64,000 nt of DNA, taken from positions 930,001-994,000 of the forward strand of contig JANFNE010000018.1 in assembly GCA_024867545.1 (NCBI GenBank), written 5' to 3'. Shown here piece by piece: positions 12,088-24,125 of this stretch; the stretch's first letter is position 1, and each line of letters opens with the position of its first letter. A model generated the notes under the pieces. That model was not told where the DNA came from and ran no database searches. It saw nothing but the letters and a program-made list of their open reading frames with translations. The stretch is from Phytopythium helicoides (Eukaryota > Oomycota > Peronosporomycetes > Pythiales > Pythiaceae). A program made the translations under genes and the position numbers.

Positions 12088-12612
12088 TACATTTTTGATA
12101 TGGCTACATTTCGTAATGACCTCGCGCATCGTATCTCAGCTGCTGGTGTAATCACGCGCAGGGGATTCCTGACCACACACTACCAAGAGCTACGCCGCGA
12201 CTTGACGAGCTGCTGCTGCTCCATCACTCCATCACTCCATCTATCAGTGCCGAGCCGGTTGACGGGTGCATCGCCTTGTCAATCAGTTGGTCGTGTGGTT
12301 GTTTGCTTTCGCCCTGTAGCATGCGCGTGGATTCCTCTGGAGCTTGCTTGACGCATTGCAATCGTCAGCGAGCACTGGCAGGAACTGGTTGGTCGTTTAA
12401 TTTTTTTTGCCGAGACGCCATGAGACCCGATGACTTCGTGATCCTCATTGCTGTACTCGCAGCGATCTCAGGAGCCTCGGTATCAGCAGCCGCGACGTGA
12501 TGCCAAGTGCCGAGCAAGTAGCTGACGTGGGAGTGTGGTGGTCCCTGCGACGAGTTTTTTTTTTTTTGCCTTTTGTGGCGCTGAACGCGTCGGCCGAGCG
12601 CTCGGACCGCGT
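12088..12612 (+). repeat. Right arm of the inverted repeat flanking the receptor-kinase gene
   Basis: Reverse complement of 8440-8963 with about one indel. It contains TGGCTACATT twice (12084-12093 and 12101-12110) at its inner edge. It contributes the first part of a decayed receptor-kinase relative that continues beyond the arm to about 13025. Confidence 0.9.
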
Positions 12613-13025
12613 AGTAGACGAGGACCAAGAGTACCAGTACCGATGCGTGCCGCAGGCACCAGCACCGAGAGCTTTCAGTACTTCATCGCGTTCAGCAAAG
12701 CGCAGCACGAGAATAATCCTTTAGTTGCCAAGTTGCCAAGTTTGAGGAGTTTGCGAGTTATACTGCCTCGACGTTCACAGCCTCTCGTCCATTGCAAAAG
12801 CTGAGATCCATCCGAACTGCACCGAGGTGTAAGTTGATCTGCTGATGTCTAGGATTGCTTGAAATGCTGACTGTCCGTTTCTGGAGTCCATTCATAGGCA
12901 GCTCCGTCGGCAACGAAGTGCTTGTCAACTATATCACCAACATGAACTTCGATGCGAAAACAACTGGCCGACGCTCCACAACTTCCGCAGCACGACCACA
13001 GCGCGTCAACTACCTATTCAAATAA
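12420..13025 (+). pseudogene. Decayed 5' fragment of a paralogous LRR receptor kinase ectodomain
   Basis: The fragment begins MRPDDFVILIAVLAAISGAS (signal peptide-like). After a disrupted stretch, the frame from about 12580 reads LNASAERSDRVVDEDQEYQY, which aligns with FNASSTCDDCVVDDANKCQY of the neighbouring kinase. A shifted frame then gives ESFQYFIAFSK, matching PSFQFLIPF. Near 12790-12835 the text SSIAKAEIHPNCTEV followed by GTAAGT matches the end of the kinase's first exon and its splice donor. After a CATAG acceptor, SSVGNEVLVNY... resembles the start of its second exon. Several frame changes, loss of cysteines and absence of LRR and kinase exons make this a remnant. The neighbouring kinase is on the opposite strand. 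Confidence 0.75.
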
Positions 13026-13156
13026 TTCTGGGTTTCATGAGTACTTTTAAAAAATCGGATATTTGATCGAGGTTATCATTTGACTACCAGATAGTCACCT
13101 TTTAAACATTTTCTGTGGGATCCAAAAAACCAACAACACCAAAGCAGTCGATCGAG

Positions 13157-13916
13157 ATGGTGGCGGGCGACGGCGGCGAGGGCTTCTCTGTGGGGATCTC
13201 GGCGGAGCAGAAGCTGTCGATGCCTCTGGGTAAGTTCTCCACTCGCGTAGCTGTCGATCGGTGCCGCTCTGGGCTCTTTTAGTGCTCTCTAACCAAAGTT
13301 ACGGCGCTTTGAACCTGGGCGACAGACGCGCTCATCCAGCAGGCCAAGAAGTCGGCGCCCAAGCACAAGAAGGCCGTGGCTGTCAAGCTCAAGCAGCACA
13401 ACGTCAAGAAGACGGTGGTCGTGCCCGTCGCCAAGGCCGCGGTGCGTCCCATCGCCGCGTTTCCGGGCTTTCTAGCGGCTCTGGAGCCCCACTAACGTCC
13501 GATTTCTCGCCTACGCCCAGCGTGCGCGCGCCAACACGGCGGCGGCGTCCTCCAAGCGCCAAGGCGGTCATGAACACGCGCCGTCCGGGCCTCGTGGTCA
13601 CCAAGCAGCCCAAGGCGCGCCCCACGCAGCGCCGTGCGGCCGCGACGAGCGCCATGCGCGTGACGCGCAGCATGACTGGCGGCAAGCACAAGAAGCAGCA
13701 GCACAAGGCGCGGCTCGCAGACGGCGGGCTCGACGTGTCCAACATCATCAACCACTTCCGCACGCACCCCAAGAAGTTTGACGTGCCCAAGGGCAGCAAC
13801 CTGCGCATCACCATCAAGTGCGTCTTGCTGGTGTCTTCATTTCTTCTCGTTGTGCGTGCTAACATAAGTCCTGCAGCCTGAACAACGTCAAGCCCGTCGT
13901 TGGAGCCAAGAAGTAG
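13157..13916 (+). CDS. Small very basic protein, probably nuclear; function not recognised
   Basis: Start MVAGDGGEGF at 13157. Proposed exons are 13157-13229, 13326-13441, 13521-13817 and 13877-13916, each intron having GT..AG ends. Exon 2 encodes DALIQQAKKSAPKHKK and more Lys-rich sequence. Exon 3 carries MRVTRSMTGGKHKKQQ and a better-ordered segment near its end (NIINHFRTHPKKF, LRITIN). The C-terminus is VVGAKK. The phase of exon 2 and the coding frame of most of exon 3 disagree by one base somewhere between 13521 and 13561. This needs either one surplus base or a weaker acceptor at 13563. The opening MPLDALI...KK is reminiscent of short chromatin- or mRNA-export-associated proteins, but I cannot name a family. 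Confidence 0.6.
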
Positions 13917-14248
13917 CTGCAAGGAGGATCGGCCTCTCGCGACGCTGGGGGTCGCTCGTTCGTTCGTTTTCACCTCGTAGCCTCTGCCGACCCATCGGTG
14001 TAGTGGACGCGTGAGACCGGCGGCTCGACTCGCCGAATTTGCGCGCCTCTAGGGCTCTTCCTACCGTCGAAGTATAAGCATTTCTTCCCCGCTAGCTGTT
14101 GGCTGCTCGCTCGTGTCGGTCATGTTGTTCCTCGAGGCATTCGACGCCTCAATGAGAAGCAAGAGGGGGCTGCGACGCGTCGCTCATGCCCGACTGTTTG
14201 GGAGATCCAAAACTGGTCTCCAGCTTCATCGGGCTCCGTCGTGGATAA
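13917..14248. other. Intergenic region; likely promoter and leader of the large GAF-like gene
   Basis: About 330 bases with no convincing coding potential. Stop codons precede the ATG at 14249 in frame. Confidence 0.5.
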
Positions 14249-17200
14249 ATGATTCCGCTTAAGGGCTCGCCGTCAAGTATGAGCTCCAGTTCATTCAGCG
14301 AGGCTGGATCCCCGACGATAAACGATGGACACGAGGACTCCTTCGTGAGCGGTGATGACTCGGACGCTAGTGACGTCGGGGTGCAGTCGCTACCCGTGCA
14401 CCCACTCATCCATAACCAGCAGCCTGGTGCGCGCCGACCGCTCTCATCCGCACCACCAGCCACGCCGTCTTCGCTATCGTCGTCATTTGGATCGGAGGCA
14501 TTGGCACCAACTCTCAGCGCGCTCCCTCCTGCTCCAACGCTTGACCGTCTGCAGCACCTCCGGAGGCACCTAAAACAGCTAAAACAGCTGTACCGACAGG
14601 AGGTGCATCAAGAAGAGCTCGCATGTCGAGACTCTCTATTGCAAACAGTGTGCACGTCCAGCGTAACGCTACTCAGGCATTGCGCGTCCACGGAGCGGTT
14701 CTTCACTGCAGCTAAAGCTCTGTTGACCCAGTACCTTCCAGCCGCAAGCGCCAAGCTCTTTGAGGTCGTCGAATGCGATGGCCGAGCGTTTCTGGTCTCA
14801 CCGAAGAGAGATGGCGCTGGTGTAGACACAGTGCAGCTATCGTCGGCACGGATCGAGTGGGGATCCATTGGTATCGCAGGGCGGGCGGTTGCAGCAGCCC
14901 AGGCTCTCCACGAACATAACCTTGATTCGCAGATAGACTCTACCACTTCAAAGTCTTCCCCAATGGGATGCGAGGGCATCTGGCTGGAGAAAGTCTCTGG
15001 GTTTGGTTCGGCAAACCAAAACGAGAACTTAGTGCTGAGGATTCCGGCTAGCCAATTGCTTCCCGTCGGGTACCGAGCGGAGGTCGACTTGTCTCCTGTA
15101 CCGCTTAGTTCAGAGGGAAACCCCAATGGTCAGAGACGTCGTCGGCCGCGCCATCGCTCTCAAGAACTCCTGGTAGTCGTGCTACGAGACTCTACCGGGC
15201 AGCCTATTGGAGTATTCGAGGCATTTCTGGCAAAATCACAGAGTGTGAATACCGAGCTCATCGACGTGATGGGTGTGTTGATAGTTGCAGCTATACAGAC
15301 ACGAAGAGCAGTGTGTCGCTCTCCAATTAGCAGCTTATGCGTTGAGATTGGTCAGCAAACTACTAACGCCAATCGCACATCGATATGTGTCCCGATACCG
15401 AGCAATACTGCAGGTCCGTGGGAGATCTGTGCAAGCGGAGACGGTGCAGTGCTCGAAGAGCTTGACTTTTCAATGTTGAATGCGCTTGGAAAACCACTCG
15501 CGCGGCTTTTAGATGAGATGGAAGATCAGAACATCGAAATATCCACGATTGAACGCTGGAGCAAGCAACTCGAGCATCTGTGGTTATCGATGAAGACGGG
15601 ATTTTCGGTGTCGAATAATCAAGAGGCTCGTAGACGTTTGCGACAATGTATTGATGATTTCGTGATGGCTCAGTTGAAGCAGGATGATCACAACAATAGC
15701 AATTCCGTGTTGAGAATCAGTCATGTGCGAATCTTGTTCGAAGATGAAAATGTTAGCCGGTTTCGAGCAGTGTACGCTGACCATCAAGGTTCTGATAGAA
15801 ACTCAGTCGAGAATGACTATGCTGCACTCGAGCAAGTTCTAAAAACACAATGCTGTTTAGACTCTTCAACTGCAATAGCACGTGCTTTTACGACAGATCA
15901 GCTCGTAATAGATGAGGCCGCATCGACAATTGAAGCTGATTCTGTTGTTGCAATCCTGGTTCGGTTATCGGCAAGTCAAGACGGGAGCAAGGAGTGCAAG
16001 AGTTTGGTGAAAGCTGTGAGGAACTTCTTGTTGCCACTACTGGAGCTCGTTGTAAAGGTCTTTGATCAAACAGTGCGGAGCTTCAGGCACGTTCAATATT
16101 TACGCTGCAAATTGAACGAGGTATCAATTGCTCAAGACTCGCATCAGCATCTGCTAGCTCTAGTAGATGTGGTTGAAGATGTCGCGAACTCGAGTATTGG
16201 AAGCAGTACAACAACCGAGCTCATACAGTGGATTTATACTGCAGAATATCCCAATATTGTCGCAGGAATGACTCTATTTGCTGTGGAGCAGCATGCAAAC
16301 AAGCAAGAAACTCTTGTGTGGACCATTGTTGAGGGAAAACGAGTGATCGTTGCAAGCAAGCCACATTCGCTCACGCCAGATGATGCAGTCCATCTAGTGC
16401 TTGGAAGGAATCGAACCAAACTTTTAAACTCTGCAGCTTTAGCTGATCGTGATGGTGATAGCAGTCGCTATCTTGCTATTCCCCTTATTGATCCACAATC
16501 TAACAGTAGCCTTGGCGTCATCGAGTTCAAGTTTGAGTCGGCTGTGCAGGAAGCTTCCTTTCAACCCGTAGTCGGATCAATAACAAGTATATTGGGAGGG
16601 GTAATGAAGAGGCAAGAAGAAGTCGGTGGTATGCGATCCAAGTTTCTCGAAGATCTGAAGGGTCAATCAGAGAAGTATTTCAAGTTACAGGAGAAATGGG
16701 CTGAGTTTGTATCGAAGTGGTCACTTTTCCCACTGAGCGACAGCTTATCTACGACTACTTGGATTGGTGCAATAGAGAACCTCTGCCGTGAACTCTTGCC
16801 ATCCATTGATTTTGTCAACCTGTTTTTATGTTTTGAAACGGAAGGCAGCAATAAGCCTGAATCAAACTCACAGCTCGCAGGATATGTGCGAGATTTCTGT
16901 ATCAGCAATCCATCTGGCGACGTCCATTCAGATATTCGACGTGAACTCGGTCTTTTCAACCAGTGTGTGTTAGGTACTATCACGCATTACTTGCTAACCA
17001 CGCGAAATGAAGTTGTCGGAGTGATTTTTATCTCCAAGAGGGTGAATGAGGATTTGTCGACGGATGAAGACCAGCTCATGCGAATGGGAGTAACACTTAT
17101 AAAACATCACGTTATGAATATCAAGGAAAAGTTTGAGTCGCAAAAACTTGTTCAATCGCTGAAGCAGTCACTTGTTGATCGCTCAGCAAAGCTGCAAGAT

Positions 17201-20200
17201 CAATCCAGTCTCAATAGAAGGTCTTTCGAAGCGAAAACAACAACTTTTAGCGCTTCATGAGGTCACAAAGGCTGGCTGTGAGATTGAAACAATTAGCCCC
17301 GGTGCTGAATCTAGTATGCTCTCTATAAAATCAATTTTGCAGGAAGTCCTAAGACGGTTATGGTCCGTACAGTTTTCGAATGGTAGCAAAGAGGTTTGTT
17401 ACGCTTTGATACTCGAGCAAGTAGAAGAAAGACAGTTAGCTGACTTATTACCTCCTGTCGAGTCATCCATAGCATTTGAGGTCTCTGATGAAGACAGAGA
17501 TTGGTTGATTAAGTGCTCCAAGCGAACTTGCGCACACCATTTTCAATCACTCCCTCCTCGCATGCGGCATTGTTTATCTTCTTCCGTTCAGTGGCAGCAG
17601 CAAGATTGTTTTGAAGTGGTTCGTGTTGTCCCTATTAACATAACGGGTGAAACTCCAAGCGCATTCCTTTTGGTTGTCAGTTCTGAAAACAACCCAACTC
17701 AGATTGTAGACGACATGTTCATGAAGGAGCTAGGAGAAGCCGTGGATTATGCCCTTCGGCATATATACCGCATAAATAGCATAATTGTTAGTGCGTCTAG
17801 CCTAAAAGCAACATTGGACTCCTCGGCGCAGCAGCTGGAGTGTGTATATCAAGAATACCGATTACAAGAGTTGGCAAACATCGTTTGGATGGAAGTAATG
17901 TCATATTCATCACCGAAATCAACTGCCGATCCTATAGAAGAAACCAAGAATCTTGCTAGCTATCTGGAAGACTCATTCAACCGTCGGATCATCTCGTTTC
18001 TCCGAGAGGATCTGCAGATCATGTCAATTGCACTTGTCATAGAAAACCCTTCGATAAATGGAGTGCCAGCAAGTAGTCATGTCGACCAATTCATTGCAGC
18101 CCTTGATTCTGCTCAATCGTCAGCAATACTAGCTAGTTCTAACAACCTCGTGTTTGGAAGCGATCACCCCACATCCAATAATTCGCGACCACGGTCGTGG
18201 ATATTGCAGCGCATTGTTCTTACGGATTCGTCGGAATGTATTGGAGCTTTCTACGTAGAATGGGAGCCGCAACTTGATAATGGAGCTAGTGTGAGCTCAA
18301 CAGAAGCGATCAGTCCTGAACTCCTCTGGGTCGCTGGCTGGATCCAATCGCTTGTCCGGTTCTTTCACAACCACTGTCTTATGAATACTCGAATCGCATC
18401 AAAAACCGCTGAGGTTAACAGTTTATTGGTCCAAGAGAAGACCCACTTAGAAAACATCGGTGGATTTCATAAGCAGGAAAGCCGCTGGAAGACAGCAATT
18501 GAGTTTTCAAAGGCTCTTTGGACGCTCGAATTCGATGACGCGGACACTTCAGCCCAAGAAGAGCTGTCGGTAGTAGGCTCTGCCAGTTGGGATATTTTGT
18601 TTTCAGAGTTGTCGAGACTTTCAACAGATGATACTGGAATTACTGTATGGGCCAGAGGAGTTCGAGAGGGTAAAGATGTAGCATGGACGGTTCGGGGAGG
18701 ATCTACAACATGCGAAAGTATGGATTGGAAGGAGTTATTGCATGATAAAGCGTATCACCCCGAGTTGTACCACGATATCATGTACATGCCTACTAGCCAG
18801 CTGTGCGGTGCTATTGAGTGTTCTAGAAATGCATCCGAGAGCACGGGGAATCTTGCAAAAATGCTCGCGACTACTGTTAGCTCATTTCTACACAAGAGAC
18901 AGCTCCAAAAGAGCAACCAACAACTTCAAGGGGAAGTGAAATCTGTTCAAGATGGTGTAGCACTTATAAATCAACATTGGAAAAAAATGTTTACACAAAA
19001 TCAAATGCTCTTCGAGACAGCTGAAGCAGCAATTCAGCAGTTGGTTTTCTCCTCACAGCCAATCTACGAACTGCGTCACATGGTTCAGCGACTACTTCAT
19101 AGAGTTGAGAAGGAGATTAAACACGTGGTGAGCATATGCGCTGCCAAGGAATTGGATCTCCGTTATCTGCTGCAACTCAACGACAACCAAGAAGAGTATT
19201 GATGAGTGCTTGTGGTCCTGATTGCCTCTGTGAGTCCCCAGCTCTGAATGCATCCACTCGAACTATGCTTGAGGACTTGCTTGATAGAGCGGAGAGCAAC
19301 AGTAATGTTAGAGTTATGCATATCTTAGCTTCAGACGATGCTGATAGAATCGAAATTGCGCGCAAAATTCTCTTTCCACGATGCCGACATGAAACCGGTG
19401 GCAAACGTGATCGAATCACCGCGGTTGATGTCTTGCATGACACACCGTGGAGTGAGGAAACAGAAGAGGTGGTGACTATTCAGTTGACTCTGCTTTGTTC
19501 TGTTTCAGAAGCAGGTGACGATGATTACAATATGCATCTAACGAACGCGATGAAAACGACAAGTCGATGTCTTGCAAATGCAATTGCGGCGCTTTTCTGG
19601 CGCGCCGCGAAGCAGGATGAGTGCAATAAGTTAAGAAATGACTTGGAGGTGGCAAGAAGTGACAATGCCAATGAAAGGACGCGATCTCACCGAATGATGG
19701 AAGCGGCACAGATGGCAGCTCTGAATATCAAAACTTTGCTTCACAACAACAATAAAAGCAATGAAGTACCAGTAGTTCAAGGCACGATGGACTCCCTCGC
19801 TGGTTGTTCTTTCATGACATCGAGCTTGCGAAATAGTCCGATGGAATCCATCACCACACGGCTGCCGGTGTCGAAGGATACTACGACAGAAATTCGGCTA
19901 TATAACGTTACAAGTGAAGTTGATGAGGTTTCATCGATTTCTAAAGCAAATTCGGGTCATCCAAATGAGAGTTCCGCGTTGTCGATTGACGAAATGGTAG
20001 TTAATGTAACATGTGAGCTAACAACCGCTGTCAACACCTTTCAATCCTACAAGAACGAACTTGAAAGCCATGAGCGCCAAAACCTCGCCGAAATCTCGCG
20101 TCTTCAAAGTAAAGTGGAACGAATGGAAACAAATTGCTTGGAGCTGAAGAGTGCACTGGAAAAATCTGAAAAACAATTCATGGTACTGAAAGCACGAGTG

Positions 20201-23200
20201 AGAAATGGGCTAGATCCATTCGCAGGTCATGCCATTGAACTCATGTCTAGCTTCAAGAACGAGAGCTCTAAATCGCTTGCTGTGATAGCTGAGCAATTGA
20301 GTAACGCGCTGACAAAGATCGATGGAGCTTGCGGTGTGCTAGTCCGAGTAGCAAGTGAGTCCCAGAAGTTATCTGGAGAGTCTTCACGTACACTTCTTGC
20401 ATCTCCACCAGGAGTCTTCACTGGCAAACAGGCTCTGATTAGCGAACACCAACTTAAAGAGATCACTGAGCGATGCATAGTGCAACAAGAGACGGAAGTG
20501 TTATCCCTTCGACCGAGCAAAACAACGCCAGAAGCGAAGCGCTGGGTTATACTCAGTCCTATTGTCATCTACAATGTCAAGGCGGCTTGTATTGTGCTAG
20601 TTGATGACTACCGCCCATGTATTGCTTCGTCAAGGAGAGAGCTTTTCCAAGTCAACCATGTCAGATTACTCTGTCAAATTGCATGTTGGATATCTAAGCA
20701 TTTGGAGTCTGAACGAGTGCTTCAAGACCAGTGTGACAATTTGCACGTTCAGCATGAAGAGTTGATACGAACCGTTCAGAACACTAGCAGACAGCTCGAG
20801 CAGTTCACTCAAGTAGAGAAGAAAAGAAAACACGTCCTAGAAAGCCTCACCAGAGACACTTTTCATGCTCTTGGGTGGAGCGAAAGAGCATGGTCCAAAA
20901 TACTGCCGTCGAAACGCAAGCTAGCGGTCGCGTGGAGTCAACTGACTCGATTGTGTGCCGAGCGTCTGTCCTCACAAATCAGACCTCATGGCACTATGCA
21001 CATTCAACTATATGGAGTTGCGCGAGCCCAAGCGGCTGTGTTTCATTTACCGCAGCATATTGATTCTACTCGTGAAGGATTTGGCTTCACCAGTTTCATG
21101 ACCCTATCTCAGTCTCAGTCTACCCGCCACCTATGGGATGCAGTTATGGCACAAGAAAGCCGAACAATCAATGGTGTAATGGCCATTCCTGTGCTCAGTT
21201 CTTGTAGTCCTAGGAGTACCGAGCCCTCCCCGGTTGCGATCATCGAGGTTGCTGTGATGTCCGGCGCTGACGAAAAAGATTTATCTGATTGTGCAGCCAT
21301 TCCTCGGGAGCTTGTAGAAACGCTTGCTCCGTTCATTGAGAAAGTAGTTAGGGCTGTTCTCTCAGTACGAGGAGATGTGCATAAGGTTCCCGTAAATCAT
21401 AGACAGAGAACTGAGCCGCAAGACTTTCACCACAAAGCAGTTCACGAGAGTGCAGCTTTCTGCACCGAAGATTTAAGTCAGCGTAGCGACAAAGATGAGA
21501 GTCGTAGCTACCGCAAGGACACCAGCACATTGCCAGTAGTGTCTGATTTTAAAAGCCCTCTTCACTTGATACGGGATCATACCGTCGATGAAGATGACTA
21601 CGTCGATGATGGTGGTTCGTGTACCTCTGACATGTCAGAAACCCACCGCGAGCTTGAGAAGCGATGCGCAATATCGGAGCGACTGATCGGTTTCCTACTT
21701 GAACTGCAGTGCGCTGCAAGTCTGAAATCTCTTCATCGTATGGTTGCCGACAAATTTGCGAGGGTATTGTCACAACCGCGGTGCCGAGAAGTCATGAGCT
21801 TTGAGGTTGTTGAGATTCCCGACGCAAGTAACAATCAGCGGGAGGATGAAATCGATTCTGTGCAAAGTGAATTGTTGCCTCAAGGTATACTGGAGCAAGT
21901 CGTTAGCCAAATGAATTCCAGTGATACTTTCGACTCAAATATCTCTCCACCTATCCTTAAGCTGCGAGATTCAGACAGAAATGAATACTGGATTGCAATA
22001 CTGCACGCAAAAATAATGTCAAGTAATCTCACAGACTCATCAATGAAGCCAGCGAAAGCCATAGGTCTAATGATTGGGCGCGTATCACCTCATAACATGC
22101 CATCTAACCAGGAACTTCAGACTGCGTTTCAACAGATCGCCGTTGCAGTAGAACGTCAACTTGGTCGGATTCAACGCGATTTGTTTTATCAACATCAATT
22201 GACAAGCTTTGAACAGATGGAATCCAACTCAACGGAGCTAACGTCAAAATTTGAAAGTATCGAGCGTGAGTGCCGGTACGTGGAATCGTTTACCAAGCTC
22301 GCAGTACAGTTGAGCAATGCTCGGTCGGAGCGTGAGGTGATACGGAGGACAACCAAGTACCTGCGAGAAGAGTTTGGATGCGGGGTAGTGTTTGAACCGC
22401 ATTGCGGGGAACAAATTGCAAATAAAACAGAGCATTGTCATAACAACGACGGAGATGACGGGACTGAGGTTGAGATTCTGCACAGCTTGGGAGATAAAGA
22501 AGCTAACACCAACAGTTTTAGAGAAGATGACTCCTTGCTTGACGTTGGGAGCTCCAGCTCGGGACCGATTGATCTACGCCACACAATCAAGCTCAAAATA
22601 TTCTCAACTGTTGCGGCGTCTACATCAAGACTTCGAGGCACATTTTCAGTGTTTTTGGAGCCAAGTGTGGAGATCTCGTATGAGCGTCACCAAAAGCTCT
22701 TTAAGAATGTGGTATCCATCGTCACGTCAGCATTCGATCGTCTTCAAGCGGCTGGGATGCTCCATCAGCTGCGAAAAGAATTGAAGACAGCCACACACAG
22801 GTTTGGAGAACTCAAAACGGAAAGGGATCGACTTCAAGCAGCGTTCAAAGAGCAAGCAGGTGTGGCGGACGAGCTTCAAAGGCAGTTTGACTCGCTGGTG
22901 CGCATCAATAGCGACATGGAAACGGAGATAGGAGATCTGCGATCTCGACTGTACGAGAGTGAAGAGCGGCGAGCAAACAATGAGGCTGAGATGGCTGCCG
23001 CGCACGACCAATTACGCGCAGTGGCAACCTCCAATGCGCGTGAAGACGAATCGACTGTAGTTCGCCTTCAGGAAGAAATCAGCCGACTGCAAGGCCGTGA
23101 GCGCGTCCTCGAAAAGCGGAACGTCAAACGGCGGCTTCAGATGCAGCAGCTCATCGAAGAGATCAGTCGCCTCAAGAAGACCGAGGAGGTTGACAAGTTC

Positions 23201-23545
23201 CGTATCTCGGAGCTCGAAAAGCAGCTCGCAGTGTCGAATGGCCGGCACCAGCCGATCATCGAGCAGCCACACGCAGCCAAGAGCGCGGCGGCAGCAGAAA
23301 CGTCAAATACCAAGCGACATCTTTCGGCAATGAAAACTGAGCGCCACGTCGATCTGCAGAAGCAGCACGAGCGACAGGTGCAGAGGATGAAGCAGCTGCG
23401 ACTAGCCGAGGAGTTGCGATGCTTGGCTGCGCTCGAAGTCCGCGAGATCAATACCCGGCAACACGAGCAGTCGCAGCTCAACTCCCGACCAGCCAAAGTT
23501 CGGCCGTACCAGGCACCGCGCCAGCGGATGACCAGTGATCGATGA
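14249..23545 (+). CDS. Giant multi-GAF-like-domain and coiled-coil protein (~3,100 residues)
   Basis: Three long plus-strand frames overlap end to end and are best read as one gene. The frame runs from MIPLKGSPSS (14249) to about 17220, moves by one surplus base, continues to about 19195, moves back (one base short) and continues to 23545. The N-terminus is Ser-rich and acidic. Four or more segments look like GAF domains (a helix, then LFEVVE-type strands, GIAGRAV, LVVVLRDSTGQPIGVFEAF). They are separated by helical linkers. The last ~270 residues (from about 22750) form a long coiled coil ending in a basic Arg/Gln-rich tail. GAF domains often bind cyclic nucleotides or dimerise; which ligand applies here cannot be told. 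The plus-strand downstream neighbour resembles a dynein-arm docking protein, so an axonemal or basal-body scaffold is possible (inference). Confidence 0.75.
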
Positions 23546-24125
23546 GCAGCCCCGTCGCTGAAAATATAAAGTTGCCTTTCGCCAGTCGAACAATCGATAC
23601 AAATGAATGGAGGAGATGGAATGGAGGGAGGGCATTAAGGAACGAATGCAACACACGATGAAAGCCCATAAGGACAACAAAAAATGAAAAGACGTGTACA
23701 ACATCAGTATTGGTAAAGCTCAGCAAGCGCGTCCACGGTAATCACTCCGCTTCCACTGACGGGCAGTTTTAAGTCACTTAGACATCGACCCGTATTTGCA
23801 TCATTCCTACTTTGTAAAAGTCCCCGTGGGGTACTTTTACAGGTAAGGATTACCAACTGATGAGTGGTTTGCAAATGTGCCACTGTACTTCTTACTATAT
23901 ACTTACTACATCCCGTACGGAGAATTTTTAAATTGGTCTCTATTGGTTGAAAAAATAGGAATATTTGACTAATGTTTGGGCACGAAACGACGTAAGACCA
24001 CTTCAACATGCCACGTTTGACACGCGACAATGGTTGGGCGCTCTGGGCTATCAATACCACCTGGCTGACACGCCGCCCTCATCTTCTCTCGACGTTGTCG
24101 CCCTCTGCATGGACTCGAGCTCAAT
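23546..24125. other. Intergenic region with a near-perfect hairpin; no gene recognised
   Basis: Minus-strand frames here have no recognisable family. The hairpin at 23814-23840 is the only structure noticed. Confidence 0.5.
23814..23840. repeat. Short inverted repeat (hairpin)
   Basis: GTAAAAGT-CCCC, a GT loop, then GGGG-T-ACTTTTAC: an 8+4 base stem with one bulged base. It lies about 270 bases after the GAF-like gene and 290 before the next start. It could be an mRNA 3'-end structure or a remnant terminal repeat. Confidence 0.4.
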
